A stretch of 64,000 nt of DNA from positions 1-64,000 of the forward strand of contig JBNKJP010000001.1 in NCBI GenBank assembly GCA_050291245.1. Direction: 5' to 3'. This document shows, piece after piece, positions 26,353 to 35,227 of the stretch. A program made the translations under genes and the position numbers. The notes beneath the pieces were generated by a model. That model was not told the DNA's origin. It was given only the letters and a program-made list of their open reading frames with translations, and ran no database searches. This stretch comes from Thiodiazotropha sp050291245. Its GTDB lineage: Bacteria > Pseudomonadota > Gammaproteobacteria > Chromatiales > Chromatiaceae. How positions within the stretch are numbered: position 1 is the stretch's first letter; the number at the start of each line of letters is the position of its first letter.

Positions 26353-27774
26353 TCATTCCCCGGACCAGTCGGAATGGACGAATCCCCGTTCCGGATGATC
26401 CACCCGTTCATAGGTATGGGCACCGAAGGCATCCCGTTGCGCCTGTATGAGATTCTGCGGCAGACGCTGGGTGCGGTAACTGTCGAAATAGTTCAGGCAG
26501 GCGCTCATCACCGGCAGGGGGATACCCACAGACACCGCCCCCTGAACCACCCGCCGCCAGGCCCCTTGGAGTGCCAATAACTGACCGCTGACCACGGGAC
26601 TCACCATCAAGTTGGCCGGTTCCTCACCGGCATAGGAGTCGCGAATGGTGTCCAGCAGGCGGGCACGGATGATACATCCCCCCTTCCAGATCCGAGCCAT
26701 CTCACCCAGATCGACAGACCAGCCATAGCGATCGGAGGCGCTGCGGATCAAGGCCATGCCCTGGGCGTAGGCGGTGATGCGCGAGGCGTAGACAGCCCCA
26801 TGCAGATCCGCAATCAGAGCATCACGGTCCCCAGCCAATCCGGGGAAGTCGCTGTCCAGACTCCGGGCCGCAACGACCCGCTCGTCCTTGAGAGAGGACA
26901 ACACCCGGGCATCCACCGCCGCGGCGATACCGGGGACCGCGACGCCCTGTTCCAGAGCGGCCTGCACGGTCCAGCGGCCGGTACCTTTCTGCCCGGCCTT
27001 GTCCATCACCAAGGCCACCATGGGGGTACCGGTCTCCCGCTCCTTCACCTTCAGAACCTGGGCGGTCAGCTCCACCAGAAACGATTCCATGGGACCTCGG
27101 TTCCACTCATCGAACACCGCAGCCATGGCCGACTCATCCAGACCCAGTCCGCGCCGCATCACGTCATAGACTTCGGCCAGCAACTGCATGTCGGCATACT
27201 CGATCCCGTTGTGCACCATTTTTACGAAATGTCCCGCACCGTCCGGCCCCACGTGGGTGACACAGGCCCCGGCTTCGGTCTGTGCGGTGATCGCCTCGAA
27301 CACATCGCGGATCTCCGCATAGGACTCCGGGGAACCTCCGGGCATCATGGACGGCCCATGGCGCGCCCCCTCCTCGCCGCCGGAGATCCCCACCCCCACA
27401 TAGTGCAGACCCTTGTCACGCAACAATCCCTCGCGCCTCCGGGTATCCTCGAACCAGGAATTGCCCCCATCCATGACAATGTCCCCGGGTTCCAGCAGGG
27501 GTTGCAGCTGTTCGAGCACCTGATCCACCGGGTTGCCGGCCTTGATCATCAACAGGATCCGTCTGGGCCGCTCCAGCAGGCCGATGAACTCGCTCAGTTG
27601 CGCCGCGCCGCCGAAGCGTTTGCCGGCGTTCTCCGCGAGGAAGGACTCGGTCACTTCAAAGCGCCGATTCCAGACCGCCACCGGAAAGCCCTTCTCCTCC
27701 ATATTCAGGGCCAGGTTGCGTCCCATGACGCCGAGACCGATGAGCCCGATATGGAACTGTTTATCATCTGACAT
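26353..27774 (-). CDS. gnd: 6-phosphogluconate dehydrogenase (decarboxylating)
   Basis: The enzyme converts 6-phosphogluconate to ribulose 5-phosphate, CO2 and NADPH. The 473-residue length is that of the long 6PGDH form. The Rossmann motif GLGVMGRNLALNMEEKG (14-30), the substrate loop GVGISGGEEGARHGPSMM and the catalytic signature GAGHFVKMVHNGIEYADMQ are intact, as is the KGTGRWT segment. AAGG precedes the ATG. It is the last gene of the zwf-pgl-gnd operon (27-nt gap after pgl). With rpiA at 62.3 kb the oxidative pentose phosphate path is nearly complete in the window. Confidence 0.97.
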   Translation of the reverse strand: MSDDKQFHIGLIGLGVMGRNLALNMEEKGFPVAVWNRRFEVTESFLAENAGKRFGGAAQLSEFIGLLERPRRILLMIKAGNPVDQVLEQLQPLLEPGDIVMDGGNSWFEDTRRREGLLRDKGLHYVGVGISGGEEGARHGPSMMPGGSPESYAEIRDVFEAITAQTEAGACVTHVGPDGAGHFVKMVHNGIEYADMQLLAEVYDVMRRGLGLDESAMAAVFDEWNRGPMESFLVELTAQVLKVKERETGTPMVALVMDKAGQKGTGRWTVQAALEQGVAVPGIAAAVDARVLSSLKDERVVAARSLDSDFPGLAGDRDALIADLHGAVYASRITAYAQGMALIRSASDRYGWSVDLGEMARIWKGGCIIRARLLDTIRDSYAGEEPANLMVSPVVSGQLLALQGAWRRVVQGAVSVGIPLPVMSACLNYFDSYRTQRLPQNLIQAQRDAFGAHTYERVDHPERGFVHSDWSGE

Positions 27775-27801
27775 GATGGATACCTTGCTTTTGAGAATCG
27801 G

Positions 27802-28488
27802 TTACAGGGGATGGTCCTTGGGCAACGAGCGGGCGGCCTGGCGATCGAGAATCCAGTCACCCTCCCGGGCCAGTGCGGCCGGCACACTGCCGTCCATCAG
27901 GGCCCAGCGCACCGCGTCCGCCTTATCCTCACCCTGCGCCATCACCAGTACATGACGGGCCTGCCGGATGACCGACGGGGTCACGGTCAGGCGTTGCCTC
28001 GGAGGCTTGCTGCCGATCACCGGCATGACCCGGCGGCGCTCCTCGTCCAGGGCCGCGGAACCGGGAAAAATCGACGCGGTATGTCCATCCTCGCCAACCC
28101 CCAGCAGCAGGATGTCGATCCGCTCCGGCAGGATCGCCTCGTACTCCCGGGCCGCCTTGTCCGGTTCCTCTTCACCGAACATCCGGTATACGGTCACACC
28201 CTCGGGTGGCGCCCCTTGAAACAGGGAGTCCATCACCACGAAGGCATTGCTTTGCGGCGTGTTCACCGGCACACAGCGTTCATCTCCGAAGTAGATCCGA
28301 ACACGGGACCAGGGGATGTCCGATCGCTGAGCCAGACGCCGGTAGATTGGCAAAGGCGTTCCCCCACCGGCGAGCATCAGGTGACACTGCTCAGAGGTCT
28401 CAAGTACGCTTTTAAGCTTCTCCACGATCCACGCCTCGGCGCGTTCTGAAAAATCGCTTTCGTCTACGATAAATCTTGCACGGCTCAT
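27802..28488 (-). CDS. pgl: 6-phosphogluconolactonase
   Basis: Pgl hydrolyses 6-phosphogluconolactone to 6-phosphogluconate. The 228-residue product has the NagB/RpiA-like fold marks: LMLAGGGTPLPIYRRLA, IYFGDERCVPVN and LLGVGEDGHTASIFPGS. ATG 28486-28488 overlaps the zwf stop as ATGA, so the two are translationally coupled; GGGAGATC lies 8 nt upstream. The longer frame to 28506 is rejected for that reason. The middle gene of zwf-pgl-gnd. Confidence 0.95.
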   Translation of the reverse strand: MSRARFIVDESDFSERAEAWIVEKLKSVLETSEQCHLMLAGGGTPLPIYRRLAQRSDIPWSRVRIYFGDERCVPVNTPQSNAFVVMDSLFQGAPPEGVTVYRMFGEEEPDKAAREYEAILPERIDILLLGVGEDGHTASIFPGSAALDEERRRVMPVIGSKPPRQRLTVTPSVIRQARHVLVMAQGEDKADAVRWALMDGSVPAALAREGDWILDRQAARSLPKDHPL

Positions 28489-30020
28489 TCGCTGATCTCC
28501 CGCCATTGACGACTGTACCGGTCCATAAGATTTTCGGCTTCACCGGGACCTTCACTGCCCTCGGCGTAAAACAGGGGTTGTTTCTTCGTCTCCGACTCCC
28601 AGCTCTCCAGGATCGGGCTGACAAATCGCCAGGCATGTTCCACCTCATCACGCCGGGCAAACAGGGTGGCATCGCCCTTGATGGCATCGAGCAGCAGGCG
28701 TTCGTAGGCGTCCTTGATGGGGTGATTGAAGGTCTCCGAATAGCTGAAGTCCATCTCCACCGTCCCCACATCCAGGACATCCCCCGGCTTTTTGCTGCTG
28801 ATATTCAGGGACATTCCCTCATCCGGCTGAATCCGTATGGACAGCACGTTGGGCGCAAGCTCCTGGCAGATGTCATCCCGACCGAACAGGCACAGGGGCA
28901 CCGGACGGAATACCACCGAGATCTCGGTCAGACGCCGCGCCAACTGCTTGCCAACCCTTAGAAAAAAGGGCACCCCCTGCCAGCGCCAGTTGTCGATGTA
29001 GCATTTGATCGCGGCATAGGTGGGCGTACGGGAACGGGGATCCACATTCTCCTCGTCACGATAACCTCGATACTGCCCGAACACCACATGGCTGGCCACA
29101 TCCCGCCCCATGAATGGGCGCAGACCGCGCAGCACTTCGACCCGCTTGTCCCGGATATCATCCGCGGAAAAGGAGACCGGGGGCTCCATGGCACACAACG
29201 ACAACACCTGAAGCAGGTGGCTCTGCACCATATCGCGCAACACCCCGGTCTTGTCATAGAACCGGCCGCGCCCCTCCATGCCGATGGATTCCGCCGCGGT
29301 GATCTGAATATGGTCGATGTACTTACGGTTCCACAGGGGTTCGAAGATGGTATTGCCAAGGCGGGCAACCAGGATATTCTGCACGGTCTCCTTGCCCAGG
29401 TAGTGATCAATCCGGTAGACCTGATCCTCCTGGAGGATCTCCCCCACCACCCGGTTCAGATCCATGGCGGACGCAAGATCCCGGCCGTAGGGTTTCTCCA
29501 TGATCACCCGGGTCCAGGGGGCGCGCATGCCGCTGCCACTGAGCAGTCCCGCTTCACTCAACCGGTGCAGGATGATCGGCGCCGCCGATGGCGGGGTTGC
29601 AAGATAGAACAGGCGATTGCCTTCACTGCCGATCTGAACTTCCAGGGATTCCAGGGTCTCGCGCAGACGGCTGTAGCCATCCGGATCCTCAAAGTTGCCT
29701 TCCACATAGGCGATACGCTCACTGAAATTCTGCCAAACCGAGGGATCCACGGGTTTGGAACGGGAGTATTGCGCCACCGAATCGCGCAACAACTCACGGT
29801 AGGCCTCGTGGGTCTGCGCAGAGCGGCTGTATCCGACGACCGCGAAGCGCTCGTCGAGGGCCTTCTCCCGGGTCAGATTGTAGAGTGCGGGTAACAGTTT
29901 GCGCCGGGTCAGGTCTCCGGCGGCGCCGAAAATCACCAATATACAGGGTTCGAGGGTGTCAGCCTGGAGAAAAAGCTCATTCTGACTCAGATGCGGGTGG
30001 ACGGGAAAATCGGGCTGCAT
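28485..30020 (-). CDS. zwf: Glucose-6-phosphate dehydrogenase
   Basis: Zwf oxidises glucose 6-phosphate to the lactone and is the entry to the oxidative pentose phosphate route. The 511-residue protein has the nucleotide-binding start LVIFGAAGDLTRRKLLPALYNL and the active-site signature RIDHYLGKETVQN. ATG 30018-30020 is used; AAGGAA lies about 10 nt upstream. Its stop overlaps pgl by 4 nt. A short promoter-like region faces the divergent NYN gene at 30.4 kb. The NADPH made here can serve PhaB, but that link is metabolic inference and not shown by the sequence. Confidence 0.97.
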   Translation of the reverse strand: MQPDFPVHPHLSQNELFLQADTLEPCILVIFGAAGDLTRRKLLPALYNLTREKALDERFAVVGYSRSAQTHEAYRELLRDSVAQYSRSKPVDPSVWQNFSERIAYVEGNFEDPDGYSRLRETLESLEVQIGSEGNRLFYLATPPSAAPIILHRLSEAGLLSGSGMRAPWTRVIMEKPYGRDLASAMDLNRVVGEILQEDQVYRIDHYLGKETVQNILVARLGNTIFEPLWNRKYIDHIQITAAESIGMEGRGRFYDKTGVLRDMVQSHLLQVLSLCAMEPPVSFSADDIRDKRVEVLRGLRPFMGRDVASHVVFGQYRGYRDEENVDPRSRTPTYAAIKCYIDNWRWQGVPFFLRVGKQLARRLTEISVVFRPVPLCLFGRDDICQELAPNVLSIRIQPDEGMSLNISSKKPGDVLDVGTVEMDFSYSETFNHPIKDAYERLLLDAIKGDATLFARRDEVEHAWRFVSPILESWESETKKQPLFYAEGSEGPGEAENLMDRYSRQWREISE

Positions 30021-30187
30021 CGTGACGGCTTCCTTCACGTTTCTTATTCGGTTGTTACGGCGATGGTCTGCTTTGCGGGATCCTCTCGCTTAGGGTTATA
30101 CCACATCCCCGGTCAGGGGTTGTTAGGCATGACACTTGTCGGTTTCGGCCGAATACCACCTGGATTGTTTTCCACACAAGCTGGCGA

Positions 30188-30216
30188 TTAATTTTTTTCC
30201 GAAAACCGGCTATAAT
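30188..30216 (+). promoter_or_regulatory. Candidate promoter for the NYN/cold-shock gene
   Basis: A consensus TATAAT at 30211-30216 is preceded by TTAATT at 30188-30193 with a 17-nt spacer. The coding start lies about 210 nt further on, so a long leader would result. Confidence 0.4.
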
Positions 30217-30427
30217 GGCGAGTTTAGACTACTAACTTAGTACGAAACGTTGGTCAATAAGGATGCGGCCAGGGATCTTCGTCTCGGCTGGACCGGTGTT
30301 GTCCGACACCCTCCCTGCCCTCTTCGCAGGCCAGCAGCCACCCGATTCGACGCCCGAACTGAAAACCACGCATCCCAATCTCTTTTTTCAGTTCCGTTTC
30401 TCCACACAACATTTCAGGTAAAACAGA

Positions 30428-31267
30428 TTGCATCAATCTATTAAAGTGGGCGTCTTTGTCGACGCAGAAAATGTACGTTATAACGGCGGTTATCATCTCC
30501 GCTACGATGTCTTAAGAATGTTCGCTGCCCGGTATGGCGGATCACTGCTCAGACTCAACACCTACATCGCATTCGACCAGGAGCGGGCCAAGGAGGATCC
30601 GGAGTACCGTCGCCGCGCCCATGCCTACCAGCAGATGGTCCGCGACTTCGGCTGGAAGGTGATCGTCAAGAACGTTCGCCGCTACACCGATGAAGAAGGT
30701 AACGTCACCACCAAGGCGAACGCCGACCTGGACATGGCGGTCGACGCCATGCTGCAGTCGGAAAAACTCGACCTGTTGCTGATGGTCACCGGCGACGGCG
30801 ACTTCCTCCAAGTGGTCACCGCACTGCAGGACCGGGGCTGCCGGGTAGAGCTGTTGGGTTTCCGTAACGTCTCTCAGGAACTGCGTCGATTAGTGGATGA
30901 CTACTACCCGGGATTCCTGATCCCGGACCTGTTACCCATCTCCTACGAACCCCGCAACGAATGGGGTGAGCCCGGCTCCTGCGTACGTGGCGTCTGTTCG
31001 AAATGGTTCCCGGAAAAGGGTTATGGTTTCCTGCGTTTCATCAAGCGCATCGACCCCAATCTGTGGATCATCGATCCCCGCCAGGAGAACTCTCCGTATG
31101 AGAGCGTGTTCTGCCACGTCAATGAACTGGCCGACGAAGTCACCGATGAAGTGATGCTCAACCGTGAAGCGATCCTCGAGTTCTACATCGAAAAGAGCGA
31201 CAAGGACGATGGCCTGGTCGCCAACAATGTCCGCCTGGTACCGAGTTACGGAAGCAGCGGCCTGTGA
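30428..31267 (+). CDS. NYN-domain protein with C-terminal cold-shock-like domain
   Basis: The 279-residue protein has an N-terminal NYN/LabA-like nuclease domain: VGVFVDAENVRYNGGYH, NADLDMAVDAMLQ, MVTGDGDFLQVVTALQDRG and a basic stretch GWKVIVKNVRRYTDEEG. After about residue 185 it continues as a cold-shock/OB-like unit (RGVCSKWFPEKGYGFLRF, then SVFCHVNEL), an RNA-binding module. The pairing suggests an RNA-directed nuclease. The start is TTG at 30428 with AGG 9 nt before it; no in-frame ATG lies near. It is monocistronic and convergent with the Nudix gene. It is GC-normal here, unlike the other NYN gene at 17.9 kb. Confidence 0.88.
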   Translation: MHQSIKVGVFVDAENVRYNGGYHLRYDVLRMFAARYGGSLLRLNTYIAFDQERAKEDPEYRRRAHAYQQMVRDFGWKVIVKNVRRYTDEEGNVTTKANADLDMAVDAMLQSEKLDLLLMVTGDGDFLQVVTALQDRGCRVELLGFRNVSQELRRLVDDYYPGFLIPDLLPISYEPRNEWGEPGSCVRGVCSKWFPEKGYGFLRFIKRIDPNLWIIDPRQENSPYESVFCHVNELADEVTDEVMLNREAILEFYIEKSDKDDGLVANNVRLVPSYGSSGL

Positions 31268-31324
31268 AGTCATCATAACTTTACGCGGGGCCATCTGGGA
31301 CATAGGTGAATGGTAGTTACTTAA

Positions 31325-31484
31325 GGGCCGCGGAAAAAATAAATTATCCCAAACTACTTGTCTGAATGCCCGCCTTCGTTGTTGCAGCTTCGGTTGCATA
31401 GGCCCTGCTATGCGCCCTGCGCTGCGCCTAGAAGGCGGGCATTAATCCTGCGTATTTTGGGATAATTTATTTTTTCCGCGACCC
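31325..31484. repeat. 160-bp long-inverted-repeat (MITE-like) element
   Basis: The outer arms (31325-31353 and 31456-31484, 29 bp) are inverted copies with one mismatch; the AT-rich part reads AAAAAATAAATTATCCCAAA. A second, perfect 13-bp pair, AATGCCCGCCTTC (31365) and GAAGGCGGGCATT (31431), is nested inside. The whole folds as one long hairpin. No transposase frame is present, so any mobility would need help in trans. Confidence 0.85.
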
Positions 31485-31487
31485 TAA

Positions 31488-31551
31488 CGTCATCCCGGCG
31501 CATGCCAGGGTCCGGAACGCCTAACGGAGCAACATTCCCGGATTCCATCCT
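31488..31551. repeat. Double-hairpin dispersed repeat, copy 4 (decayed)
   Basis: CGTCATCCCGGCGCATGCC begins it, and GAACGCCTAACGGAGCAACATTC matches the central part of the copy at 19973; the second hairpin is worn down (CCCGGATTCCATCC). Confidence 0.65.
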
Positions 31552-31558
31552 AGGAGGC

Positions 31559-31668
31559 CTCGTTCCCACGCTCTGCGTGGGAACGCATACCTAAGCCAGA
31601 CGGATTGTTTGGATTTGAGTTGTCTACCGAGCCAGTGTCTGTGTTCCCACGCAGAGTGTGGGAACAAG
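31559..31668. repeat. CTCGTTCCCACGC inverted-pair element, complete copy
   Basis: The left end CTCGTTCCCACGCTCTGCG and right end CGCAGAGTGTGGGAACAAG are inverted with few mismatches. The interior shares CATACCTA and GGxTTTGAGxTG with the copy at 53701, so the two descend from one unit. Confidence 0.8.
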
Positions 31669-31707
31669 GAAACATGATTCGCGTATTCGTCACCCCAACC
31701 TACACGC

Positions 31708-32277
31708 CTACTCCTCGATCAGGCGGTAACCCGGCACGGCGTCGGAGTGACGTACGATGGTGCTGCTGTGCATCGGATAGGCACCCTGCTCCCGATCCCT
31801 GAGATACGCCTTGAGTGTCTCATAGATCACCGGGAAGGCGATCTGCTCCCAGGGTATCTCCCGAGCCTCGAACAGCGCCACCTCCAGGCTCTCCTCTCCG
31901 GCGGCGAAATCGAGATCCAGCAGCCGGCTGCGGAAGATCAGATAGATCTGATTGATGTGGGGCAGATTGTACAGCCCGTACAATCCCTCCACCTCGACCC
32001 GGGCACAGGCCTCCTCCAGGGTTTCACGGGCCGCCCCCTGCTGGCTGGTCTCGCCGTTTTCCATGAATCCCGCGGGCAGGGTCCACAAACCATGGCGCGG
32101 TTCGATCGCCCGACGGCACATCAATATCTTATCCTGCCATACCGGTATGCAGCCGACCACGACCTTGGGATTCTGGTAGTGTATGGTCTGACAGGCACCG
32201 CAGACATAGCGGAGTCGGTTATCCCCCTGGGGGATCAGCAACTCAACCTTCTCCCCGCATTGACTGCAAAAATTCAT
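31708..32277 (-). CDS. Nudix hydrolase with zinc ribbon
   Basis: The 189-residue protein starts with a four-cysteine zinc ribbon (C4, C7, C26, C29). The Nudix box follows at 70-92: G70, E76, R84-E85 and E88-E89 are all in place, while the usual glycine near position 91 is cysteine. Such proteins hydrolyse X-linked nucleoside diphosphates; the closest well-known type with a zinc ribbon is NudC-like/NADH pyrophosphatase-like, but substrate cannot be fixed from sequence. It is divergent from ppx, with only 85 nt between the two ATGs, a gap taken up by a 46-bp perfect palindrome. Confidence 0.9.
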   Translation of the reverse strand: MNFCSQCGEKVELLIPQGDNRLRYVCGACQTIHYQNPKVVVGCIPVWQDKILMCRRAIEPRHGLWTLPAGFMENGETSQQGAARETLEEACARVEVEGLYGLYNLPHINQIYLIFRSRLLDLDFAAGEESLEVALFEAREIPWEQIAFPVIYETLKAYLRDREQGAYPMHSSTIVRHSDAVPGYRLIEE

Positions 32278-32301
32278 CGTCCGCCTCTTGCTCTGATCCA
32301 G

Positions 32302-32347
32302 CGCTTGAATCCGTCATTAACCCATGGGTTAATGACGGATTCAAGCG
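32302..32347. repeat. 46-bp perfect palindrome before ppx
   Basis: The sequence from 32302 to 32347 is its own reverse complement without any mismatch, centred on CCCATGGG. The arms contain CGCTTGAATCCGTCATTAAC. It lies between the divergent Nudix and ppx genes and ends just before the first possible ppx ATG (32351). It could be an operator, an RNA hairpin controlling ppx translation or a terminator; it does not match the other repeat families here. Confidence 0.85.
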
Positions 32348-32362
32348 ATCATGAGAGATGAG

Positions 32363-33880
32363 ATGTCCGAACTGTCACTGGCCCCCGAAGCCGACACCGA
32401 CGAAGCCCTGGCCGCGATCGATCTCGGCTCGAACAGTTTTCACCTGATTGTGGTGCGGGTACATGAGGGGCATATCCAGGTCATCGACCGGATGAAGGAG
32501 ATGGTACGTCTGGGTGAGGGACTGACCGAAGAAAAACGCCTCGACCCCGAGGTGGCGGAACGGGCACTGGCGTGTCTGCGACGCTACTCCCAGCGTCTCA
32601 CTCCCCTGCCACCGGAGAACATCCGGGTAGTGGGTACCAACACCATGCGCCAGATTCACCCGGCTGACAACTTTCACAGCCTCTCCGAAAAGGCCCTGGT
32701 GCATCCCATCGAGATCATCTCAGGACGGGAAGAGGCCCGTCTGGTCTATCTGGGCGTGGCTCACGGCCTGGCCGCCAATGACGACACCCGACTGGTGGTG
32801 GATATCGGCGGCGGCAGCACGGAAATGATCCTGGGCCAGCGCTACGAACCCTTTGAGCGGGAAAGTCTGCACATGGGTTGCGTGAGCATGAGCCGGCGCT
32901 TCTTCAGCGACGGCAAGATCACGCCCCAGGCCATGCGCGAGGCGAAGCTGGCCTGTGCACTGGAGATCCGTCCGGTACGCAACCGTTTCCGGGACGGGGG
33001 CTGGGTCAACGCCATCGGCAGTTCCGGCACCATCAAGTCCATCGGCAGCGTGGTAACCCAACAGGGTTGGAGTGAATCCGGTATCACCCGGGAGTCCCTC
33101 GACAAACTCAACCAGTACCTGCTCGAATGTGGCAGCGTGGAAAAAATAGCGCTCAAGGGACTATCGGAGCAGCGCCTGCCGGTATTCGTCGGCGGTGTTA
33201 CGGTCCTGTCCGCGGTTTTCGAGTATATCGGCATCTCCCAGATGGAGGTCTCATCGGAGGCCCTGCGGGAGGGTCTGATCTACGACATGATCGGCCGGGA
33301 CCACAACGAGGATGTTCGGGAAAGAACCCTAAAGACCCTCTCCACGCGCTACAGCATCGATGAAGACCAGGCCCAGCGGGTCGAGACAACCGCCCTGGGC
33401 CTGCTCGAACAGGCGCAACGCACCTGGTGCCTGGAGGATCCACGCTATCACAGCATGCTCTCCTGGGCCGCGCGGATGCATGAAATCGGCTTGACCGTCT
33501 CCCATAGTCAGTTCCAGAAACACGGCGCCTACCTGTTACAGAATTCCGACCTGTCCGGCTTCTCCCGCCAGGAACAGAGCGTCCTGGCCGCCCTGGTGCG
33601 GGGCCACCGGCGCAAATTCCCCAACGGGGTTTTCGAGCAGCTTCCCAGTGAAGTGGTCAGTTGCACCAAACAACTGTGTATCCTGTTGCGCCTGGCGGTG
33701 CTCAGTCATCGCGCCCGTTCCACCAGCGCCAAACCGCTGCCCCGTCTTGAAGTCGAGGACCACCGCATCTCCCTGGTGTTTCCCCAGGACTGGATCACCC
33801 ACCATCCCCTGACTCAGGCGGAGCTGCTGCAGGAAGCGGCCTATTTGGAACCCGCGGGATATCTGCTGAGATTTTCCTGA
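32363..33880 (+). CDS. ppx: Exopolyphosphatase (Ppx/GppA family)
   Basis: Ppx removes terminal phosphate from polyphosphate. The protein (505 residues from ATG 32363) has the ASKHA-fold phosphate loops AAIDLGSNSFHLIVV and LVVDIGGGSTEMILG, the GTNTMRQ segment, and the C-terminal HD-like domain (HEIGLTVSHSQFQKHGAYLL). The length and C-terminal domain fit Ppx rather than the short GppA form. ATG 32351 is possible, but only the second start has a GA-rich site upstream. The first ATG lies 3 nt past a 46-bp perfect palindrome, which could affect translation. It counters the PPK2 at 14.7 kb. Confidence 0.93.
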   Translation: MSELSLAPEADTDEALAAIDLGSNSFHLIVVRVHEGHIQVIDRMKEMVRLGEGLTEEKRLDPEVAERALACLRRYSQRLTPLPPENIRVVGTNTMRQIHPADNFHSLSEKALVHPIEIISGREEARLVYLGVAHGLAANDDTRLVVDIGGGSTEMILGQRYEPFERESLHMGCVSMSRRFFSDGKITPQAMREAKLACALEIRPVRNRFRDGGWVNAIGSSGTIKSIGSVVTQQGWSESGITRESLDKLNQYLLECGSVEKIALKGLSEQRLPVFVGGVTVLSAVFEYIGISQMEVSSEALREGLIYDMIGRDHNEDVRERTLKTLSTRYSIDEDQAQRVETTALGLLEQAQRTWCLEDPRYHSMLSWAARMHEIGLTVSHSQFQKHGAYLLQNSDLSGFSRQEQSVLAALVRGHRRKFPNGVFEQLPSEVVSCTKQLCILLRLAVLSHRARSTSAKPLPRLEVEDHRISLVFPQDWITHHPLTQAELLQEAAYLEPAGYLLRFS

Positions 33881-34168
33881 ACGAACCGAATCCATGTATG
33901 TCCCGGCTCAGGTGAAGCCCCGCTGAACCCGGCCAGCAGCCTGGTTCTAAACAACCCGCTCGTATAGTACGAGGCTGGTGGATATTCCCCAGGTAACGAT
34001 CCTCCTGGGCGTAAGGAAGGGTTTACAGCACCTTCCCCAGACCGCCGAACTCCACGCAAACCGCCTCCAATCAGGTTGCTGAACTCCGAAACCGGACACA
34101 GAAAAATCACGTGGCACGACCGTTGCTGACAGTTTGATAGAGACTGTATTTTTCAAAGGACGAATACC

Positions 34169-35095
34169 ATGAAACGCATTCTGCTATTTGCCGCTACCAA
34201 TATCGCTGTCATCACCCTGTTGTCCCTGGTGCTTCGCCTGCTCGGTGTGGATCAATGGTTATACCAGCAAGGTGTCGGCCTGAATCTCCAGGCACTGCTC
34301 GCCTTTTCCGCCATCTTCGGCATGGGGGGTGCGTTCCTGTCACTGGCCATCTCCAAATGGATGGCCAAAACCACCCTGGGGGTTCAACTTATAGAACACC
34401 CCGAAAACGCGCAGCAGCGATGGCTGATCAGCACGGTTGAACGCCTGAGCCGCAAGGCGGGTATCGGTATGCCGGAGGTGGGCATTTTCCCCAGTCAAAC
34501 GCCTAACGCCTTCGCCACCGGCATGAGCCGGGACCAAGCATTGGTCGCGGTCAGCAGCGGCCTGCTGATCCATCTGTCCCAGGATGAGGTCGAGGCGGTT
34601 CTGGGTCACGAACTCACCCACGTCGCCAACGGCGACATGGTCACCATGGGACTGCTGCAGGGGGTCATCAATACCTTCGTGATCTTCCTCGCGCGCATCG
34701 TCGGCTATGTGGTGGACCGCTTCCTATTCGGCGATCAACGCGGTATGGGCCTGGGCTACTTTTTCACCACCCTGATCGCACAGGTCTTTCTCTCGGTATT
34801 CGCGACCATGATCGTGATGGCTTTTTCACGCTGGCGTGAGTATCGTGCGGATGCCGGTGGGGCAAGCCTGGCGGGCACCCCAAAGATGATCGCCGCGCTA
34901 CGCCGTTTGCAGGCACTTCACGAGACACCGGAACTGCCGGGTAATCTCGCCGCATTCGGTATCTCGGCGGGCACCCAAAACGCAGTTTCCCGGCTGTTCC
35001 TGAGTCATCCGCCTCTGGAGCGACGAATCGCGGCGCTGCAACAGGCCGTATCGGATCGCTCCGACATCGGACACATCGCGGGTCTGTCCGGGTGA
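34169..35095 (+). CDS. htpX: Membrane zinc metalloprotease HtpX
   Basis: HtpX degrades damaged inner-membrane proteins. The 308-residue protein has two N-terminal membrane segments (4-25 and 38-60), then the zinc site H147-E148-LT-H151 (GHELTHVANGD), a further hydrophobic pair (FVIFLARIVGYVVDRF; FFTTLIAQVFLSVFATMIVM) and the third-ligand region SRWREYRADAGGASL. AAAGGA lies upstream of the ATG. It precedes the MoxR/Bat operon by 130 nt; both systems concern envelope stress, but the gap suggests a separate transcript. Confidence 0.96.
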   Translation: MKRILLFAATNIAVITLLSLVLRLLGVDQWLYQQGVGLNLQALLAFSAIFGMGGAFLSLAISKWMAKTTLGVQLIEHPENAQQRWLISTVERLSRKAGIGMPEVGIFPSQTPNAFATGMSRDQALVAVSSGLLIHLSQDEVEAVLGHELTHVANGDMVTMGLLQGVINTFVIFLARIVGYVVDRFLFGDQRGMGLGYFFTTLIAQVFLSVFATMIVMAFSRWREYRADAGGASLAGTPKMIAALRRLQALHETPELPGNLAAFGISAGTQNAVSRLFLSHPPLERRIAALQQAVSDRSDIGHIAGLSG

Positions 35096-35227
35096 GGAAA
35101 TGGCTCATGACTCAACGAGGCGGATCAGGACAGAACTTTATCCCACCCCTCACTGTCTTTAGGATGCAAACAGTACTAGGACACGGGAGGGTCCGTGAGA
35201 TGACCGCTATCAACAGGAGCTTTGACC

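Larger units (their letters stand above)
31268..31707. other. Convergent gap made of three different repeats
   Basis: Between the convergent NYN and Nudix genes lie a 160-bp inverted-repeat element (31325-31484), a degenerate double-hairpin repeat (31488-31551) and a CTCGTTCCCACGC pair (31559-31668), almost end to end. No coding frame is credible. Confidence 0.75.
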
